Below are positions 27,061-38,048 of a DNA stretch of 64,000 bases, piece by piece (within the stretch, counting starts at the first letter, position 1; each line of letters starts with the position of its first letter). A program made the translations under genes and the position numbers. This DNA is from Bacteroidota bacterium (GTDB lineage Bacteria > Bacteroidota > Bacteroidia > AKYH767-A > OLB10), in NCBI GenBank assembly GCA_016714005.1, contig JADJOA010000003.1, positions 248,001 to 312,000 of the forward strand, in the 5' to 3' direction. Under the pieces are notes generated by a model. The model was not told the origin of the DNA, did not search any database, and saw nothing but the letters and a program-made list of their open reading frames with translations.

Positions 27061-27590
27061 ATGAGTCCTGGTGATTTTTTTCAGCTTGGAAAAATCGTCA
27101 GGACTCATGGCGTTAAAGGGCACTTAATAATTCATCTTGATGCCCAACATCCGTCTCATTACAAAAAAAGTAAAGAGATGTTTTTGATGATGAGTAATGT
27201 GCTTCAAAAATTTACTGTTAAAGAAATTTCCATAACGGGCGATACAGCACGAGTGCTTTTTAATGAAATAGATTCTTTAACAAAAGCCGAAGATTACAAC
27301 AAAGTTGATGTTTACTTACCATTAAAGGAACTGCCCCACTCGGTAAAAATGATTTTTATTACCACGAATTAATTGGTGTGGAAGTAAGTGATGTTAATTT
27401 TGGCTTAATAGGTACAGTGAAAGATATGATTGAAATGCCTGCTCAACCACTTGCACAAATTTTTGTTAACGAGAAAGAAGTGCTGCTTCCTATCAATAAA
27501 GATTTTGTGGTGGAGTTTAATAAACAGGAAAAAAAACTGATTATGAAGTTACCGGAAGGTTTGTTAGAAATTTACATTAACATCAAATAA
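27061..27590 (+). CDS. rimM: Ribosome maturation factor RimM, frameshifted
   Basis: About 176 aa. The N-terminal barrel has FFQLGKIVRTHGVKGHLII. The PRC-type C-terminal barrel, after an indel near 27355 (KNDFYYHELIGVEVSD), holds GLIGTVKDMIEMPAQPLAQI and VLLPINKDFVVEF. RimM binds S19/30S and assists 16S head assembly. The rpsP-rimM neighbourhood supports the call. Confidence 0.92.
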
Positions 27591-27595
27591 ACAAA

Positions 27596-28834
27596 TTAGC
27601 TGTTTATCAGAAATTTTAAATTCTGATCATTGTGCTTTGAACTAAACCTTGCAATGTAAACACCTTTTGCAAACAAACTTTTATCTAACTGCAATGATGA
27701 AGTTAGGGAGCGAAGTGTTTGGCGATAAATTATTTTACCAGATAAATCAGTAACAGAAAAATTAGCTTGTTGCTGAATGCCTTTTATAGAAAAAATAATT
27801 TTATCTGCTGAGTAGCTCACCGTATAATTACTGATTGATAAACCAGTGTTACCTACCGTAGTTACATCAGCAAACGACCACCAATCATTTTGATAATTGA
27901 TGTTTGGAAAAACATCACTAGAACCTATACCAACATAAGCCTTGTTACCTATTGTCATAAAGGATGAGCCTTGTCTTGTACCTCCGGCAAAATTTTGAGT
28001 GGCAGTCCATGTATCAATTACAGGATCGTAAAAATAAAAATCGTCAAAGGTTGATTGACCTGTTGTAACTAACTTTGAACCTGTACCTAAAAAAGCACGG
28101 CTGTTGAGAATAAAAACAGCATTGCCATAACTTGCATTGCCGGGGTATGAAGTTTTTTGCAGCCATGTGTTATTTTGCGGATCGTACTGCCATAAATCAT
28201 AGCTGTTATAATTTGTTCCCTGATTTGCTCCACCTACAACAAACCCAAAACCATTTAGGGCAAAACCTCTGGCGCTTTGTCTTAGTGCACCGGGCATAGA
28301 AGCAATAGCACTCCATGTATTTGTAAGTGGATTAAAAGAAAAGAAATCAGAAAAATAACCTCCGTATTTTCCCATTCCTACATAAGCAGTGTTGCCAATA
28401 ACAAATGATGCGCAGGTGTATCTAATGCCTCCCGCAAAATTTGCTTTCTGTAGCCAACTGTTTGTTGAAGGATCGTACTCCCATGTATCATTAAAATAGG
28501 TTGATGCAAGATCAAACCCTGTGGTAACATACCCTTTGCCATCAATTTCAAAAGAACTTGCGCCTAACCTGCCGGAAGCCGGTAATGTTGCTTTTTGACT
28601 CCATGTATCAGCCGCTGCATCATATTGCCAAAAATCGTTAATGAGATTAGTTGAAGCCCCGCTTTGAACAATTCCGCTACCTATATAGCCATAGTTGCCA
28701 ATGGAGAAATGAAAAGCACCATAACGATTGCAAGGGGAGAAATTTGCTTTTTGTGTCCACACATATTGCTGTGCAACAACATTAAGCACCAACAGATTTA
28801 AAATAACAGAAAAAACTACTGAAGTCTTTTTCAT
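27596..28834 (-). CDS. Kelch-repeat protein with T9SS sorting domain (1)
   Basis: 412 aa, intact. A signal peptide (VVFSVILNLLVLNVVAQ) precedes six kelch blades, each near 50 aa, with a NDFWQYDAAADTWSQKATLP-type strand and a GYVGxG or GYIGSG strand. The last about 80 residues form a T9SS type A sorting domain (DLSGKIIYRQTL, FAKGVYIARFSS). It is expected to be exported to the cell surface as a propeller, possibly binding carbohydrate. It is one of four related proteins around the polysaccharide locus. Confidence 0.82.
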   Translation of the reverse strand: MKKTSVVFSVILNLLVLNVVAQQYVWTQKANFSPCNRYGAFHFSIGNYGYIGSGIVQSGASTNLINDFWQYDAAADTWSQKATLPASGRLGASSFEIDGKGYVTTGFDLASTYFNDTWEYDPSTNSWLQKANFAGGIRYTCASFVIGNTAYVGMGKYGGYFSDFFSFNPLTNTWSAIASMPGALRQSARGFALNGFGFVVGGANQGTNYNSYDLWQYDPQNNTWLQKTSYPGNASYGNAVFILNSRAFLGTGSKLVTTGQSTFDDFYFYDPVIDTWTATQNFAGGTRQGSSFMTIGNKAYVGIGSSDVFPNINYQNDWWSFADVTTVGNTGLSISNYTVSYSADKIIFSIKGIQQQANFSVTDLSGKIIYRQTLRSLTSSLQLDKSLFAKGVYIARFSSKHNDQNLKFLINS

Positions 28835-28845
28835 TCTTAAATAAG

Positions 28846-31186
28846 TTAGTTTTTAATTACAATTTTTGAGTTAAATATTTTACCCTCTGCTGTAATTAGC
28901 GAAACAAAATAAATGCCCTGAGAAAGTTCTGGCAACCTTACAGCAAGAGAACCTTGAGGAGTGTATTCGTTATCGAATGATTTTGTAAATACTGTTTCTC
29001 CATTGGTGCTTATCATTTTTAGTTTTGATGAGTTAAAACCGGAAGGCAATTTTAAATAGAAAGATTTGGTAGCAGGGTTAGGGAATACCGTTAACTGATT
29101 GCTTCCGTTTGAAAAATCACTAACTGATGTGGGAGAAACAATTTCAGTTACAGCAGTATTGGTAAGTACCGGTGCATTAAAATCGAAATAAATTGCAGCA
29201 CTGTTTTCAATTATATCACCCAGTTGCAAACTTGTTTGGGGTTTAATTCTGTACCTGATAAATCCATGACTCAATGGTTCGTTCATATTGCTATCAACCA
29301 ACAGTATGTTGTTGAATTTAAAACCAAAGAAATTGTAAACAGGGTCGTGCCTTAGTACAACAGGATGAGAGGTTGATATCAATTCAAATGAACTTAACTC
29401 AACACCTTGTGGTACGGCATTAACTACATCAATATTAAATGCTGTGTCGGTTCCGGTGTTTTGAAAACGAATTAAATACTCTAACCATGGCTGTGTGGTA
29501 AGCTGCGTGGTGGTAATTTCACCCAGGTTAACCTGAATATCGTTAGGATCGTAAGAACCTGTTACTACCTCGCCCCAGATACTGTAATTATTGTAAACGT
29601 TTATATCGTTAGCAATAGGATCAATAACTACGGGTGAGGTAACCGTTGTGCCAATAGGTGTAGTTGCATCTACATTAACCGTTACCAGGAAGTTTGCAGA
29701 CTGAAATGGATTGATAGCGGGTAATGACCATATTACCGTATCGTTACCGGTGTAAGATGGCGTTTCGGTGGCGGATGAGAAGGTAAGATTTGTATCGAGC
29801 ACAAGTGTGATTATGGGGTTCTCGATATTTGTTCCAAGATTACTGCAAGTAATGTTATACATGGCATCGAAACCAGGGCGGAAGTTTCCATAAGGGGAAA
29901 TGGTAACACTCAAATCTCTGAATAATGTTGAAGCCTGGAATGCAAAATCGTTTAAAGAATCTATTTGATTTATGCCGCTGAAATAAATATTGTGTGAAAC
30001 GGGTTGTGGTGAGAAGTAACCGATTGAATCGGTGGTAACGGAGAAGTTTCCGGAGTCAGTTACATATAGTTCATAGCTTCCATCAGGGCGAGTAAAAGTA
30101 AAGGCTCCTGTATTGAGTTCATATATAATTTTAGAAGCACACTCCACTTCCCCACTATCCATGACAAGGTTATTATTAAAATCCAGGAATGCATTACCAG
30201 AAATTGTATTTGCATCCACTAGTGTGCATTCCCACCAATCATTTGCCGTAAAATAATCATTCGTGTTTTGATCTGTATACGAGCCTTGTCCAATATATGC
30301 TTTGCCATTAGCAACTGCAGTAATAAGAGCATGTCTTTTCCCTCCTGGAAAAAAAGAAACAAAGGTCCACTTGTCTAAAGATGGATCATAAGAATAAATA
30401 CTCGAAAAAGGTTCACCTGCCCAATTGGACCCTCCAACCAAATAAGCTTTATTATTCAAAACAAATGTTGAGCCCGAGCTTCTTGCAGTGTCGGGATAAT
30501 TTGCTTTAGCAGTCCAAGAATTTAGATTTGGATCAAACTGCCATAAATCATTGTAATTAACCTGATATTGCCCACCCATAGTTATATATGCATAACCACC
30601 AAGGCTAAAACCATGAGATGCCTGCCGAACATTGCCAGGAAGGTTTGCTTTTTTGGGTCCATGTATTTGCTATAGGGTCAAATTCCCACCAGTCCTTACT
30701 AAGTGGTGCATAGCCAGTGCCCATATAACCTTTTCCGTTAAGCTCTAAAGCAACACCGGTATACCTAATTGAGGGAAAAGATTGCACTGCGCTCCATGCG
30801 TTCGTCCCGGGATCATAAGAATATGTAAAGTTGAAAGAAGTGGCTGAACCTGGTCCGGTACGATGCCATCCACCTATGACATAGCCAATATTGCTTATTA
30901 CAAAAGCCGAAGAACCATAAGTTCCACCAAGAGGCATGTCAGCCTTTTGTGTCCAACCATCGTTCGTTGGATCATACTCCCATAGGTTTTGATAATTGCT
31001 ATCTAACCCACCTGTACATCCTCCTGCCACATAAATAAGGTTGTTAATTGTAAAAGAGCATCCGGAATAAATTCCGCTAGGAATTCCGGGAACAGGAGAT
31101 TTTTGTAACCAAGAAAATGCTTGTCCCAAAGAGTAGTTTGGATTTAAAAGAAACAAAAACGCAACGGTTAAGGGTAGTTTTTTCAT
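28846..31186 (-). CDS. Kelch-repeat / Ig-like multidomain T9SS protein (2), frameshifted
   Basis: About 780 aa after repair of one T-run loss near 30645 (QKANLPGNVRQASHGF restored). The order is signal peptide (PLTVAFLFLLNPNYSLGQ), kelch propeller (NLWEYDPTNDGWTQKADMP and others, to about residue 370), a SdrD-like B domain (ISGNAFLDFNNNLVMDSGE), CARDB/DUF11-like Ig repeats (PEIGTTVTSPVVIDPI-like strand; QPWLEYLIRFQNTGTDTAFNIDV), and a T9SS sorting domain (LTVFPNPATKSFYLKL). It is a surface protein, directly upstream of protein 1 on the same strand. Confidence 0.78.
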
Positions 31187-31260
31187 AAGAGCAATTGTTT
31201 AATTTATTTGACAACAAATTTATAAATTCAAGTCAATTTCCAAAGCTAATTTTCAAATTA

Positions 31261-32766
31261 TCAAGTTTTATGCTTATTAAAATACTTTCTAAAATCTGGT
31301 ATAAGTTTGAAAAAAAAAGATAATGATGAAAATAAAATAATAATAATAAATGAGCGAAATGCAATATCGTAAAAATTGTTAGCTAAGTGGGGTAAGAAAA
31401 TAACGGCACAATATGTCGACAATGTGATCAAAAATATTTTTAAAGAATGGTATGTAAAAGGTTGAAGTTTGAACAGTTTATAAATAAATACAAGCTTGGT
31501 CAGGTTAAAGATTATTGCAGAAATACAAGTGGCTAAAGCTGCTCCATTAATACCAAATCGGGGAATAAAAAAAAGATTATTAAGTATTGCTATAATAAAA
31601 AGGGAAATGAGAATGTATGTTCCGTAAATATATTTATTGGAGGTGTAAATTATGCTATCATTTACCCCCGAAGCCATGTTTACAAGTGCGCCAATGCTAA
31701 CAATAGTTACCACATGCTTACCCATTTCAAATTCTGGATCCGGAAACATCTTAAATAAAGAATCGAGGTTAAGATTTATTCCTAAAAACAACAGACACCC
31801 CAATAGAAACAGGTAATGAGAAGATTGGTAATAAACCTTTCTGATGTCTTCAATATTTCCATCATTCCATGCCTGAGAAATGGTTGCCACGCCTATTTTT
31901 TCTACTGCGCCCAAGGGAGCCTCAATTACTGTTGGAATGAATACAACAACTGAATAGATTCCCACCATTGCCAGAGGCACATATTGACCAAGCATTACAA
32001 CATCAAGATATTTAAGTCCTAATGATGACAAGGCAGCGAATGACAATAGCATTCCATATCTGAGCATGCTTACCGGCTCTTTGTCTTTTAAAAATACTGC
32101 ATCTACCTTAAGGGAAGGCTTGTCGATTAAATATATATATATGAATAAAATGAACAACTGAAATCCGTATATTAAAACAAAAAGCAGTACAAACTGATCA
32201 AGTGAAATTACCTTGCAGTGATAAACATAAAACAGAATAATTGACAGTATCCTTATAACTACATCATTAATTAAACTTGGGAATGAAGACTTAAATAAAG
32301 AATAACAGTATGAGTTTAACACACTAACTAAAGCCAGTATAAAAGTTAAAGGAAAAACATAAGAAAAATATTCTGTAAATAAGCCTGATTGAACACTGTA
32401 GCTTTTAACAATAACATCTTTTAAAAACCACATAATACTTCCTAAAATAATAAAGCCGATTAATGGAAATAAAATTATAAATCCGAAAAATCCGTAGTGC
32501 TTTTTATCTTTATCTCTAAATAGTGGGAAATACTTTAGCGTAATACTGTTAATCCCCAAAGGCATAAATGTTGCCACTAAAAAAGAGAATGAAAGCAATA
32601 TTCTGGTTAATCCTATTTCCTCTTTAGTTAAAAACCGCGGCTGAATAATGAGAAGGCTTATAAATCCAATTAAAATTCCAACATAAGTTATAAAACTGTT
32701 GTATATTCCTTGTCTCTTTACAATGCCCACACTTTTTATATTTGCGGTTAAAAATATCAAGTTCAC
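31261..32766 (-). CDS. Polysaccharide flippase (Wzx/MATE-like)
   Basis: 501 aa, intact, with about 14 membrane helices. It has the features of polysaccharide biosynthesis/flippase proteins: GIYNSFITYVGILIGFISLLII at the N-terminus, RYGMLLSFAALSSLGLKYLDVVMLG at the start of the second half, and SGVNDSIIYTSNKYIYGTY. It flips undecaprenyl-linked glycans across the inner membrane. A shorter start (about residue 17) is possible. It diverges from the rfb operon and should serve it. Confidence 0.82.
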   Translation of the reverse strand: MNLIFLTANIKSVGIVKRQGIYNSFITYVGILIGFISLLIIQPRFLTKEEIGLTRILLSFSFLVATFMPLGINSITLKYFPLFRDKDKKHYGFFGFIILFPLIGFIILGSIMWFLKDVIVKSYSVQSGLFTEYFSYVFPLTFILALVSVLNSYCYSLFKSSFPSLINDVVIRILSIILFYVYHCKVISLDQFVLLFVLIYGFQLFILFIYIYLIDKPSLKVDAVFLKDKEPVSMLRYGMLLSFAALSSLGLKYLDVVMLGQYVPLAMVGIYSVVVFIPTVIEAPLGAVEKIGVATISQAWNDGNIEDIRKVYYQSSHYLFLLGCLLFLGINLNLDSLFKMFPDPEFEMGKHVVTIVSIGALVNMASGVNDSIIYTSNKYIYGTYILISLFIIAILNNLFFIPRFGINGAALATCISAIIFNLTKLVFIYKLFKLQPFTYHSLKIFLITLSTYCAVIFLPHLANNFYDIAFRSFIIIILFSSLSFFFKLIPDFRKYFNKHKT

Positions 32767-32853
32767 ATTTTCAAATTTTTAATGTAAACTTTGTTTATTA
32801 ACGCGTAAATTAACGCATTTACGCTAAATGTGTTGAAGCTATTGAATGTTTAA

Positions 32854-33630
32854 ATGAAAATAATTATACTTTGCGGAGGACTTGGCACACGCCTTAAGGA
32901 AGAAACTGAATACAAACCTAAGCCAATGGTAGAGGTAGGTGGGCGCCCCATATTGTGGCATATTATGAAAACATATTCTCACTATGGTTACAATAAGTTT
33001 GTATTGTGTTTAGGTTACAGGGGAGATGTTATCAAAAACTATTTCTACAATTACGAAATAAGAAGTAATGATTTTACACTCACGCTTGGCACGGGCGAAA
33101 TTAAATCGCACAATAACCACGATGAGTCTGGCTGGGAAATAACATTTGCCGAAACAGGTGCTTTAAATATGACCGGTTCCCGTGTAAAGCAAATTGAAAA
33201 ATATGTAGATGGTGATGTATTTATGCTCACCTATGGAGATGGGGTATGTAATGTTGACATAGCAAAACTATTGGCATTTCATAAATCACATGGCAAAACA
33301 GGAACAGTTACAGAGGTGTTACCTCCATCGCGTTTTGGCGAATTAATGATTGACGGCACTGCCGTGAAATCATTTACCGAAAAACCGCAAATACATGAAG
33401 GCGGGCATATTAACGGAGGTTACTTTGTTTTTAACAAAGAGTTTTTCAGTTACCTCAATGCTGACCCTAACTGTATTCTTGAACGCTCTCCTTTAGAAAC
33501 ATTGGCAGAAAAAAATCAGTTAATGATGTATGCACACGATGGCTTTTGGCAATGCATGGATACTTATCGCGATTTTGAATATTTAAATTCGCTATGGCGA
33601 GATAATAAAGCTGCATGGAAAGTGTGGTAA
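32854..33630 (+). CDS. rfbF: Glucose-1-phosphate cytidylyltransferase
   Basis: 258 aa. Nucleotidyltransferase signature MKIIILCGGLGTRLKEETEYKPKPMVEVGGRPILWHIM, then FVLCLGYRGDVIKNYF, LTYGDGVCNVDI and GGHINGGYFVFNKEFF. It makes CDP-glucose, the precursor of CDP-3,6-dideoxyhexoses. It is the first gene of a tightly packed plus-strand operon of about eight genes (32854-40378). Confidence 0.95.
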   Translation: MKIIILCGGLGTRLKEETEYKPKPMVEVGGRPILWHIMKTYSHYGYNKFVLCLGYRGDVIKNYFYNYEIRSNDFTLTLGTGEIKSHNNHDESGWEITFAETGALNMTGSRVKQIEKYVDGDVFMLTYGDGVCNVDIAKLLAFHKSHGKTGTVTEVLPPSRFGELMIDGTAVKSFTEKPQIHEGGHINGGYFVFNKEFFSYLNADPNCILERSPLETLAEKNQLMMYAHDGFWQCMDTYRDFEYLNSLWRDNKAAWKVW

Positions 33631-33658
33631 AGCCTTGGACTAGCAATAGATTAAATTA

Positions 33659-34735
33659 ATGCACTTCAGAAATACTTTCAAAAACAAAAAAGTTTTCCTT
33701 ACCGGGCACACCGGCTTCAAAGGCTCGTGGATGAGCATATGGCTAAGCATGCTGGGCGCGCAGGTAAAAGGCTATGCATTAAAACCTGAAAAAACATCAC
33801 TTTACACTCAAATAAATGAGCAATTAAAAAAACACCAATCGGTAATTGCTGACATACGTAACCGTAAAAAATTAGAAAAGGAAATCCTCGATTTTCAGCC
33901 CGATTTTATTTTTCATCTCGCTGCTCAACCATTGGTGCTCGCCTCCTATAAAAATCCGGTCGAAACCTTTGAAGTAAACGTAACAGGTACTGCCAATCTT
34001 TTAGATTCGGTAAAAAATCTCAAAAAAAAATGTGCCGTAGTTATCGTTACTACTGATAAGGTTTACGAAAACCTGGAAAAAAACTACACCTACAAAGAAA
34101 CCGATAGATTAGGAGGCTACGACCCTTACAGTGCCAGCAAAGCAGCGGCAGAAATTATAACAAATTCTTATCGCCAATCATTCTTCAACCCTTACAATTA
34201 CAAAACCCATAAAAAAACAATTGCCACTGCACGCGCAGGCAATGTAATAGGCGGAGGCGACTATGCAGAAAACCGCATTGTACCTGATGTTTACAAGGCA
34301 TTATCAAAATCGCAACCTGTAATGGTGCGCAATCCTCAAGCCGTGCGCCCATGGCAGCATGTACTCGAGCCGTTACATGGCTACCTTACTTTAGCTGCAG
34401 CCATGCACAAACAACCCCAAAAGTTCGCAACATCGTTTAACTTTGGACCTGTAAAAAAGGATGCGCTCCAGGTTTGGAAATTGGTATCAATTGCCATGTT
34501 AAGTTGGGGCGGGGGTGTAGCAAGATTAGCAAGGGAGAAAAAAGCACCTCATGAAGCTGGCTTGTTGATGCTTGACATTACAAAAGCAAAAAAACACCTT
34601 AAATGGAAACCACGCTGGGATTCAGCAACAGCAATTGACAAGACCATGAGCTGGTATAAAAACAGTTTAAATAAAAATTGCAATGTAATGGCGTTGTGTT
34701 TGGGGGATATAAAGGAGTATAGTTTGAATAGTTAA
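33659..34735 (+). CDS. rfbG: CDP-glucose 4,6-dehydratase
   Basis: 358 aa, SDR fold. VFLTGHTGFKGSWMSIWL (NAD-binding GxTGFKGSW, typical of RfbG), DFIFHLAAQPLVLASYKNP, VTTDKVYEN, and YDPYSASKAAAEI (catalytic Y-x3-K). It converts CDP-glucose to CDP-4-keto-6-deoxyglucose. Downstream of rfbF by 28 bases and 1 base before rfbH. Confidence 0.95.
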   Translation: MHFRNTFKNKKVFLTGHTGFKGSWMSIWLSMLGAQVKGYALKPEKTSLYTQINEQLKKHQSVIADIRNRKKLEKEILDFQPDFIFHLAAQPLVLASYKNPVETFEVNVTGTANLLDSVKNLKKKCAVVIVTTDKVYENLEKNYTYKETDRLGGYDPYSASKAAAEIITNSYRQSFFNPYNYKTHKKTIATARAGNVIGGGDYAENRIVPDVYKALSKSQPVMVRNPQAVRPWQHVLEPLHGYLTLAAAMHKQPQKFATSFNFGPVKKDALQVWKLVSIAMLSWGGGVARLAREKKAPHEAGLLMLDITKAKKHLKWKPRWDSATAIDKTMSWYKNSLNKNCNVMALCLGDIKEYSLNS

Positions 34736-34736
34736 A

Positions 34737-36062
34737 ATGTCTTATATAAAAATAAAACGAAATGCTACTGAAATCAAAAACGAAATTTTTGATTTGGTAA
34801 AGGAATATTATTCTGAAGTTTTTTCTGTAAAGGATTTTATTCCGGGAGTTACTTCTGTTCCCGTAAGTGGAAAAGTTTTTGATTATGAGGAATTAAATTC
34901 TATTGTAGAGTCGGCTTTGGATGGTTGGTTTACCACTGGTCGGTTTAATGAAGCCTTTGAAAAAGAACTTGCAAAGTTTATAAATACCAAAAGAGTAATA
35001 ACAGTAAACTCGGGTTCATCTGCTAATTTGCTTGCATTTGCATCTCTTACAGCCAATGAATTAGGAGCGCGTGCCATCAAACCAGGTGATGAATTAATTA
35101 CTGTGGCAGCATCCTTCCCAACAACATTAAATCCTGCGCTACAGTATGGAGTTGTTCCTGTTTTTGTAGATGTACATATACCCACTTATAATATTGATAT
35201 AACTAAAATTGAAGCAGCAATAAGCCCAAAAACAAAAGCAATTATGATTGCTCATACATTGGGTAATCCGTTTAGTGTAGAGGAAGTAGCTGAAATTTGT
35301 AAGAAACATAATCTCTGGCTTATTGAGGATTGTTGTGATGCATTGGGTGCAACAGTAAACGGAAAACATGTGGGCACATTTGGTGACATAGGAACATTAA
35401 GTTTTTATCCTGCACATCATATTACTATGGGCGAAGGAGGAGCTATATTCACAAAAAATAGTAAACTTGTTTCCATTATTGAATCATTTCGTGATTGGGG
35501 ACGCGACTGCTGGTGTGCTTCAGGTTGTGATAATACGTGCGGTAAACGCTTTGAATGGCAGTTGGGTGATTTGCCTCAAGGTTATGATCATAAGTATATC
35601 TATTCACGTATCGGCTATAATTTGAAGATTACGGATATGCAGGCGGCATTAGGACTTGCGCAATTAAAAAAACTGCCCGCGTTTATAAATAAGCGAAATA
35701 GTAATTTTGAAAAGATTAAGAAAGGTCTAATCCCCTTAAACCATAAAATTATTTTACCCGAGGCAACACCCGGAACAATACCTTCATGGTTTGGATTTTT
35801 AATAACAGTAAAGGACAATGCAGGCATAACGCGCAATGAGTTAGTCACTAAACTAAACGATGCAAAAATTGCCACCCGCTTATTATTTGCCGGTGATGTA
35901 CGTAAGCAGCCTTATTTTAAAAACATCCATTACCGGTCTGTTGGCCAACTAACCAACACTTCCATAATTATGAATAATACTTTTTGGATTGGTGTTACGC
36001 CTATGATTACTGATGATATGATTGAGTATATGGTTGAGACCTTTGTGAAAATTTTGAGATAA
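34737..36062 (+). CDS. rfbH: CDP-4-keto-6-deoxyglucose 3-dehydrase (E1)
   Basis: 441 aa, DegT/AspC aminotransferase fold. The usual PLP lysine is replaced by histidine in FYPAHHITMGEGGAIF, the hallmark of E1, which uses PMP to remove the C3 hydroxyl. The cysteine-rich insert CWCASGCDNTCGKRFEW binds the 2Fe-2S cluster. VNSGSSANLLAF and WLIEDCCDALGA are also present. With an E3 reductase partner it yields CDP-4-keto-3,6-dideoxyglucose. No E3 gene is seen in this window. Confidence 0.95.
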   Translation: MSYIKIKRNATEIKNEIFDLVKEYYSEVFSVKDFIPGVTSVPVSGKVFDYEELNSIVESALDGWFTTGRFNEAFEKELAKFINTKRVITVNSGSSANLLAFASLTANELGARAIKPGDELITVAASFPTTLNPALQYGVVPVFVDVHIPTYNIDITKIEAAISPKTKAIMIAHTLGNPFSVEEVAEICKKHNLWLIEDCCDALGATVNGKHVGTFGDIGTLSFYPAHHITMGEGGAIFTKNSKLVSIIESFRDWGRDCWCASGCDNTCGKRFEWQLGDLPQGYDHKYIYSRIGYNLKITDMQAALGLAQLKKLPAFINKRNSNFEKIKKGLIPLNHKIILPEATPGTIPSWFGFLITVKDNAGITRNELVTKLNDAKIATRLLFAGDVRKQPYFKNIHYRSVGQLTNTSIIMNNTFWIGVTPMITDDMIEYMVETFVKILR

Positions 36063-36067
36063 TTGGA

Positions 36068-37123
36068 ATGCTAAAGGGGAAATTGCATCCGGTTATTTTT
36101 GAAGATATAAATGCTATCACTTCTTCAGGTATAGATTTTGAACGATTTACCAATAAGACCATTTTAATTAGTGGTGCCAATGGTTTTTTAGCATCCTACA
36201 TTGTTTATACTTTGTTACATTTGAATGATACAAAGCAAATCAATTGTAAAGTTATTGGTATCTCAAGAAACAAAGAAAAAGCAGAAAGTAAATTCAGTAA
36301 CGTTCGTGAAAGAAGCGATTTTGAGATTATAATTCAGGATGTATCGGATCATTTAAGCATTGATAGAAAAATAGACTTCGTTATTCATGCTGCCAGCCAG
36401 GCAAGTCCTAAATATTATGGGATTGATCCGGTTGGAACATTGAATGCAAATGTTCTTGGAACAAATAATCTTTTAGAACTGGCTAGAAAGAATAAAGTTG
36501 AATCATTTTTATATTTCAGTTCAAGTGAAGTATATGGGGTAGTGGGTGAAGATAAAATACCAACCAAAGAAAACGATTATGGATTTATTGACTGCACAAA
36601 TGTTCGTTCCTGTTATGCTGAAAGCAAACGTATGGGAGAAACGATGTGTGTAAGCTGGTTAAATCAATATCATGTTCCAGTAAAAATTGTCAGACCATTT
36701 CATACCTATGGTCCCGGAATGTTAATGGATGATGGTAGAGTGTATGCTGATTTTATTGCTGATATTGTAAATAACCGAAGCATTGAAATGAAAAGTGATG
36801 GATTGGCAATGCGCGCCTTCTGCTATTTGAAAGATGCTACAGAAGGTTTTCTTAATGTATTAATAAAAGGAAATAATGGTGAGGCATATAATGTTGGAAA
36901 TCCTAATGGAGAAATAAGTATAATTGATCTTGCTGAAAAATTAGTAGCATTGTTCCCGGAGAAACAAATTAAGGTAATTAAAAAACAGGTTGAACAGAAA
37001 GGATATCTCCAGAGTACTGTACAAAGAAACTGCCCTGATGTTTCAAAATTAAATTCTTTAGGCTGGGTACCATCAACCCCAATTGAAATTGGATTTAAAC
37101 GCACAGTAGAAAGTTATTTATGA
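36068..37123 (+). CDS. NAD-dependent epimerase/reductase (SDR) for nucleotide-sugar tailoring
   Basis: 351 aa, extended SDR. ILISGANGFLASYIVYTLL (GxxGFL), VIHAASQASPKYYGIDP, FSSSEVYG and the catalytic CYAESKRMGE. Placement after RfbH suggests it reduces or epimerises C4 of the dideoxy sugar, like CDP-abequose or CDP-paratose synthase. General similarity to dTDP-glucose dehydratase or UDP-glucuronate decarboxylase-type SDRs leaves other activities open. It starts 5 bases after rfbH and its stop overlaps the next gene. Confidence 0.75.
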   Translation: MLKGKLHPVIFEDINAITSSGIDFERFTNKTILISGANGFLASYIVYTLLHLNDTKQINCKVIGISRNKEKAESKFSNVRERSDFEIIIQDVSDHLSIDRKIDFVIHAASQASPKYYGIDPVGTLNANVLGTNNLLELARKNKVESFLYFSSSEVYGVVGEDKIPTKENDYGFIDCTNVRSCYAESKRMGETMCVSWLNQYHVPVKIVRPFHTYGPGMLMDDGRVYADFIADIVNNRSIEMKSDGLAMRAFCYLKDATEGFLNVLIKGNNGEAYNVGNPNGEISIIDLAEKLVALFPEKQIKVIKKQVEQKGYLQSTVQRNCPDVSKLNSLGWVPSTPIEIGFKRTVESYL

Positions 37124-38046
37124 GTCTAAATGAAATAAAGAACTCCTTTCAAAAAGAAAATATAGATAAGTGGCAATACATTGATGAGATGTATTTGCAA
37201 CATGCGTTACTTTTTGACTACAGTAAGTTTATTAAAAACACTAATATCTCAGCCATTGAATTGGTTGATGATAAAGTTATAATGACATTTCGGGATTCAG
37301 GAGTCAGGTTTATCTGTATTGAAAATGACAAACGGCTTGCACCACTTGATACACTAAATTTCGGATCATACGAAATTGAGGAGTTGTACATGCAACTCAA
37401 TTTAATGGATGATAGAATAAATGTGTTTGATGTCGGGGCTAATCTTGGTTGGTATGCACTTCATGTAGCGAAAGCAAAACCATCAAGTTGTGTGTTTTCA
37501 TTTGAACCAGTGCCTTCAACATTCAAGTATTTGAATGATAACATTGCCTTAAATGGATTGTCTAACATTCAAACATTCAATTTTGGTTTATCTGATTCTG
37601 AAGGTGAGTTTTCTTTTTATTTTGACCCCGAGCTTTCTGTTAATGCCAGTCTTACAAATGTTTCAGGAAATGAGAATATTAAAGAAGTAACTTGCAAGGT
37701 TAAAATGTTGGATGCTTTTGCATCAATTGAAAACAGCTCAATTGATTTTATTAAATGTGACGTTGAAGGTGCTGAGTTGTTAGCGTTTAAAGGTGGAATG
37801 GAAACCATTAAAAAACACTTACCAATCGTTTTTACAGAGATGTTGCGTAAATGGACTTCTAAATTCAACTATCATCCTAATGATATCATTAGCCTTTTTA
37901 CTGGCATAGGCTATGAGTGTTTTGTAATAACTGAAGGTAAGTTGAAAAAGTTAACACATGTAGATGAATATACTATTGATACAAATTATTTTTTTCTACA
38001 TTCACAAAAGCATGCAAGTAAAATTTCTAATTTTTTAATTAAATAA
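37120..38046 (+). CDS. FkbM-family methyltransferase
   Basis: 308 aa. The C-terminal FkbM domain (about 95-265) has FDVGANLGWYALHVAKAKP (motif I, SAM binding), VFSFEPVPSTFKYLNDNIALNG, FIKCDVEGAELLAFKGGME and PIVFTEMLRKW. The N-terminal about 90 residues are unassigned. It is expected to O-methylate a sugar hydroxyl in the glycan. It overlaps the SDR stop by 4 bases and precedes the transketolase by 2. Confidence 0.85.
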   Translation: MSLNEIKNSFQKENIDKWQYIDEMYLQHALLFDYSKFIKNTNISAIELVDDKVIMTFRDSGVRFICIENDKRLAPLDTLNFGSYEIEELYMQLNLMDDRINVFDVGANLGWYALHVAKAKPSSCVFSFEPVPSTFKYLNDNIALNGLSNIQTFNFGLSDSEGEFSFYFDPELSVNASLTNVSGNENIKEVTCKVKMLDAFASIENSSIDFIKCDVEGAELLAFKGGMETIKKHLPIVFTEMLRKWTSKFNYHPNDIISLFTGIGYECFVITEGKLKKLTHVDEYTIDTNYFFLHSQKHASKISNFLIK

Positions 38047-38048
38047 TA

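Noticed and set aside
34737..36062. Loss of the PLP lysine in RfbH
   Set aside because: Histidine at this position is the normal state for E1-type dehydrases, so it is not a mutation.
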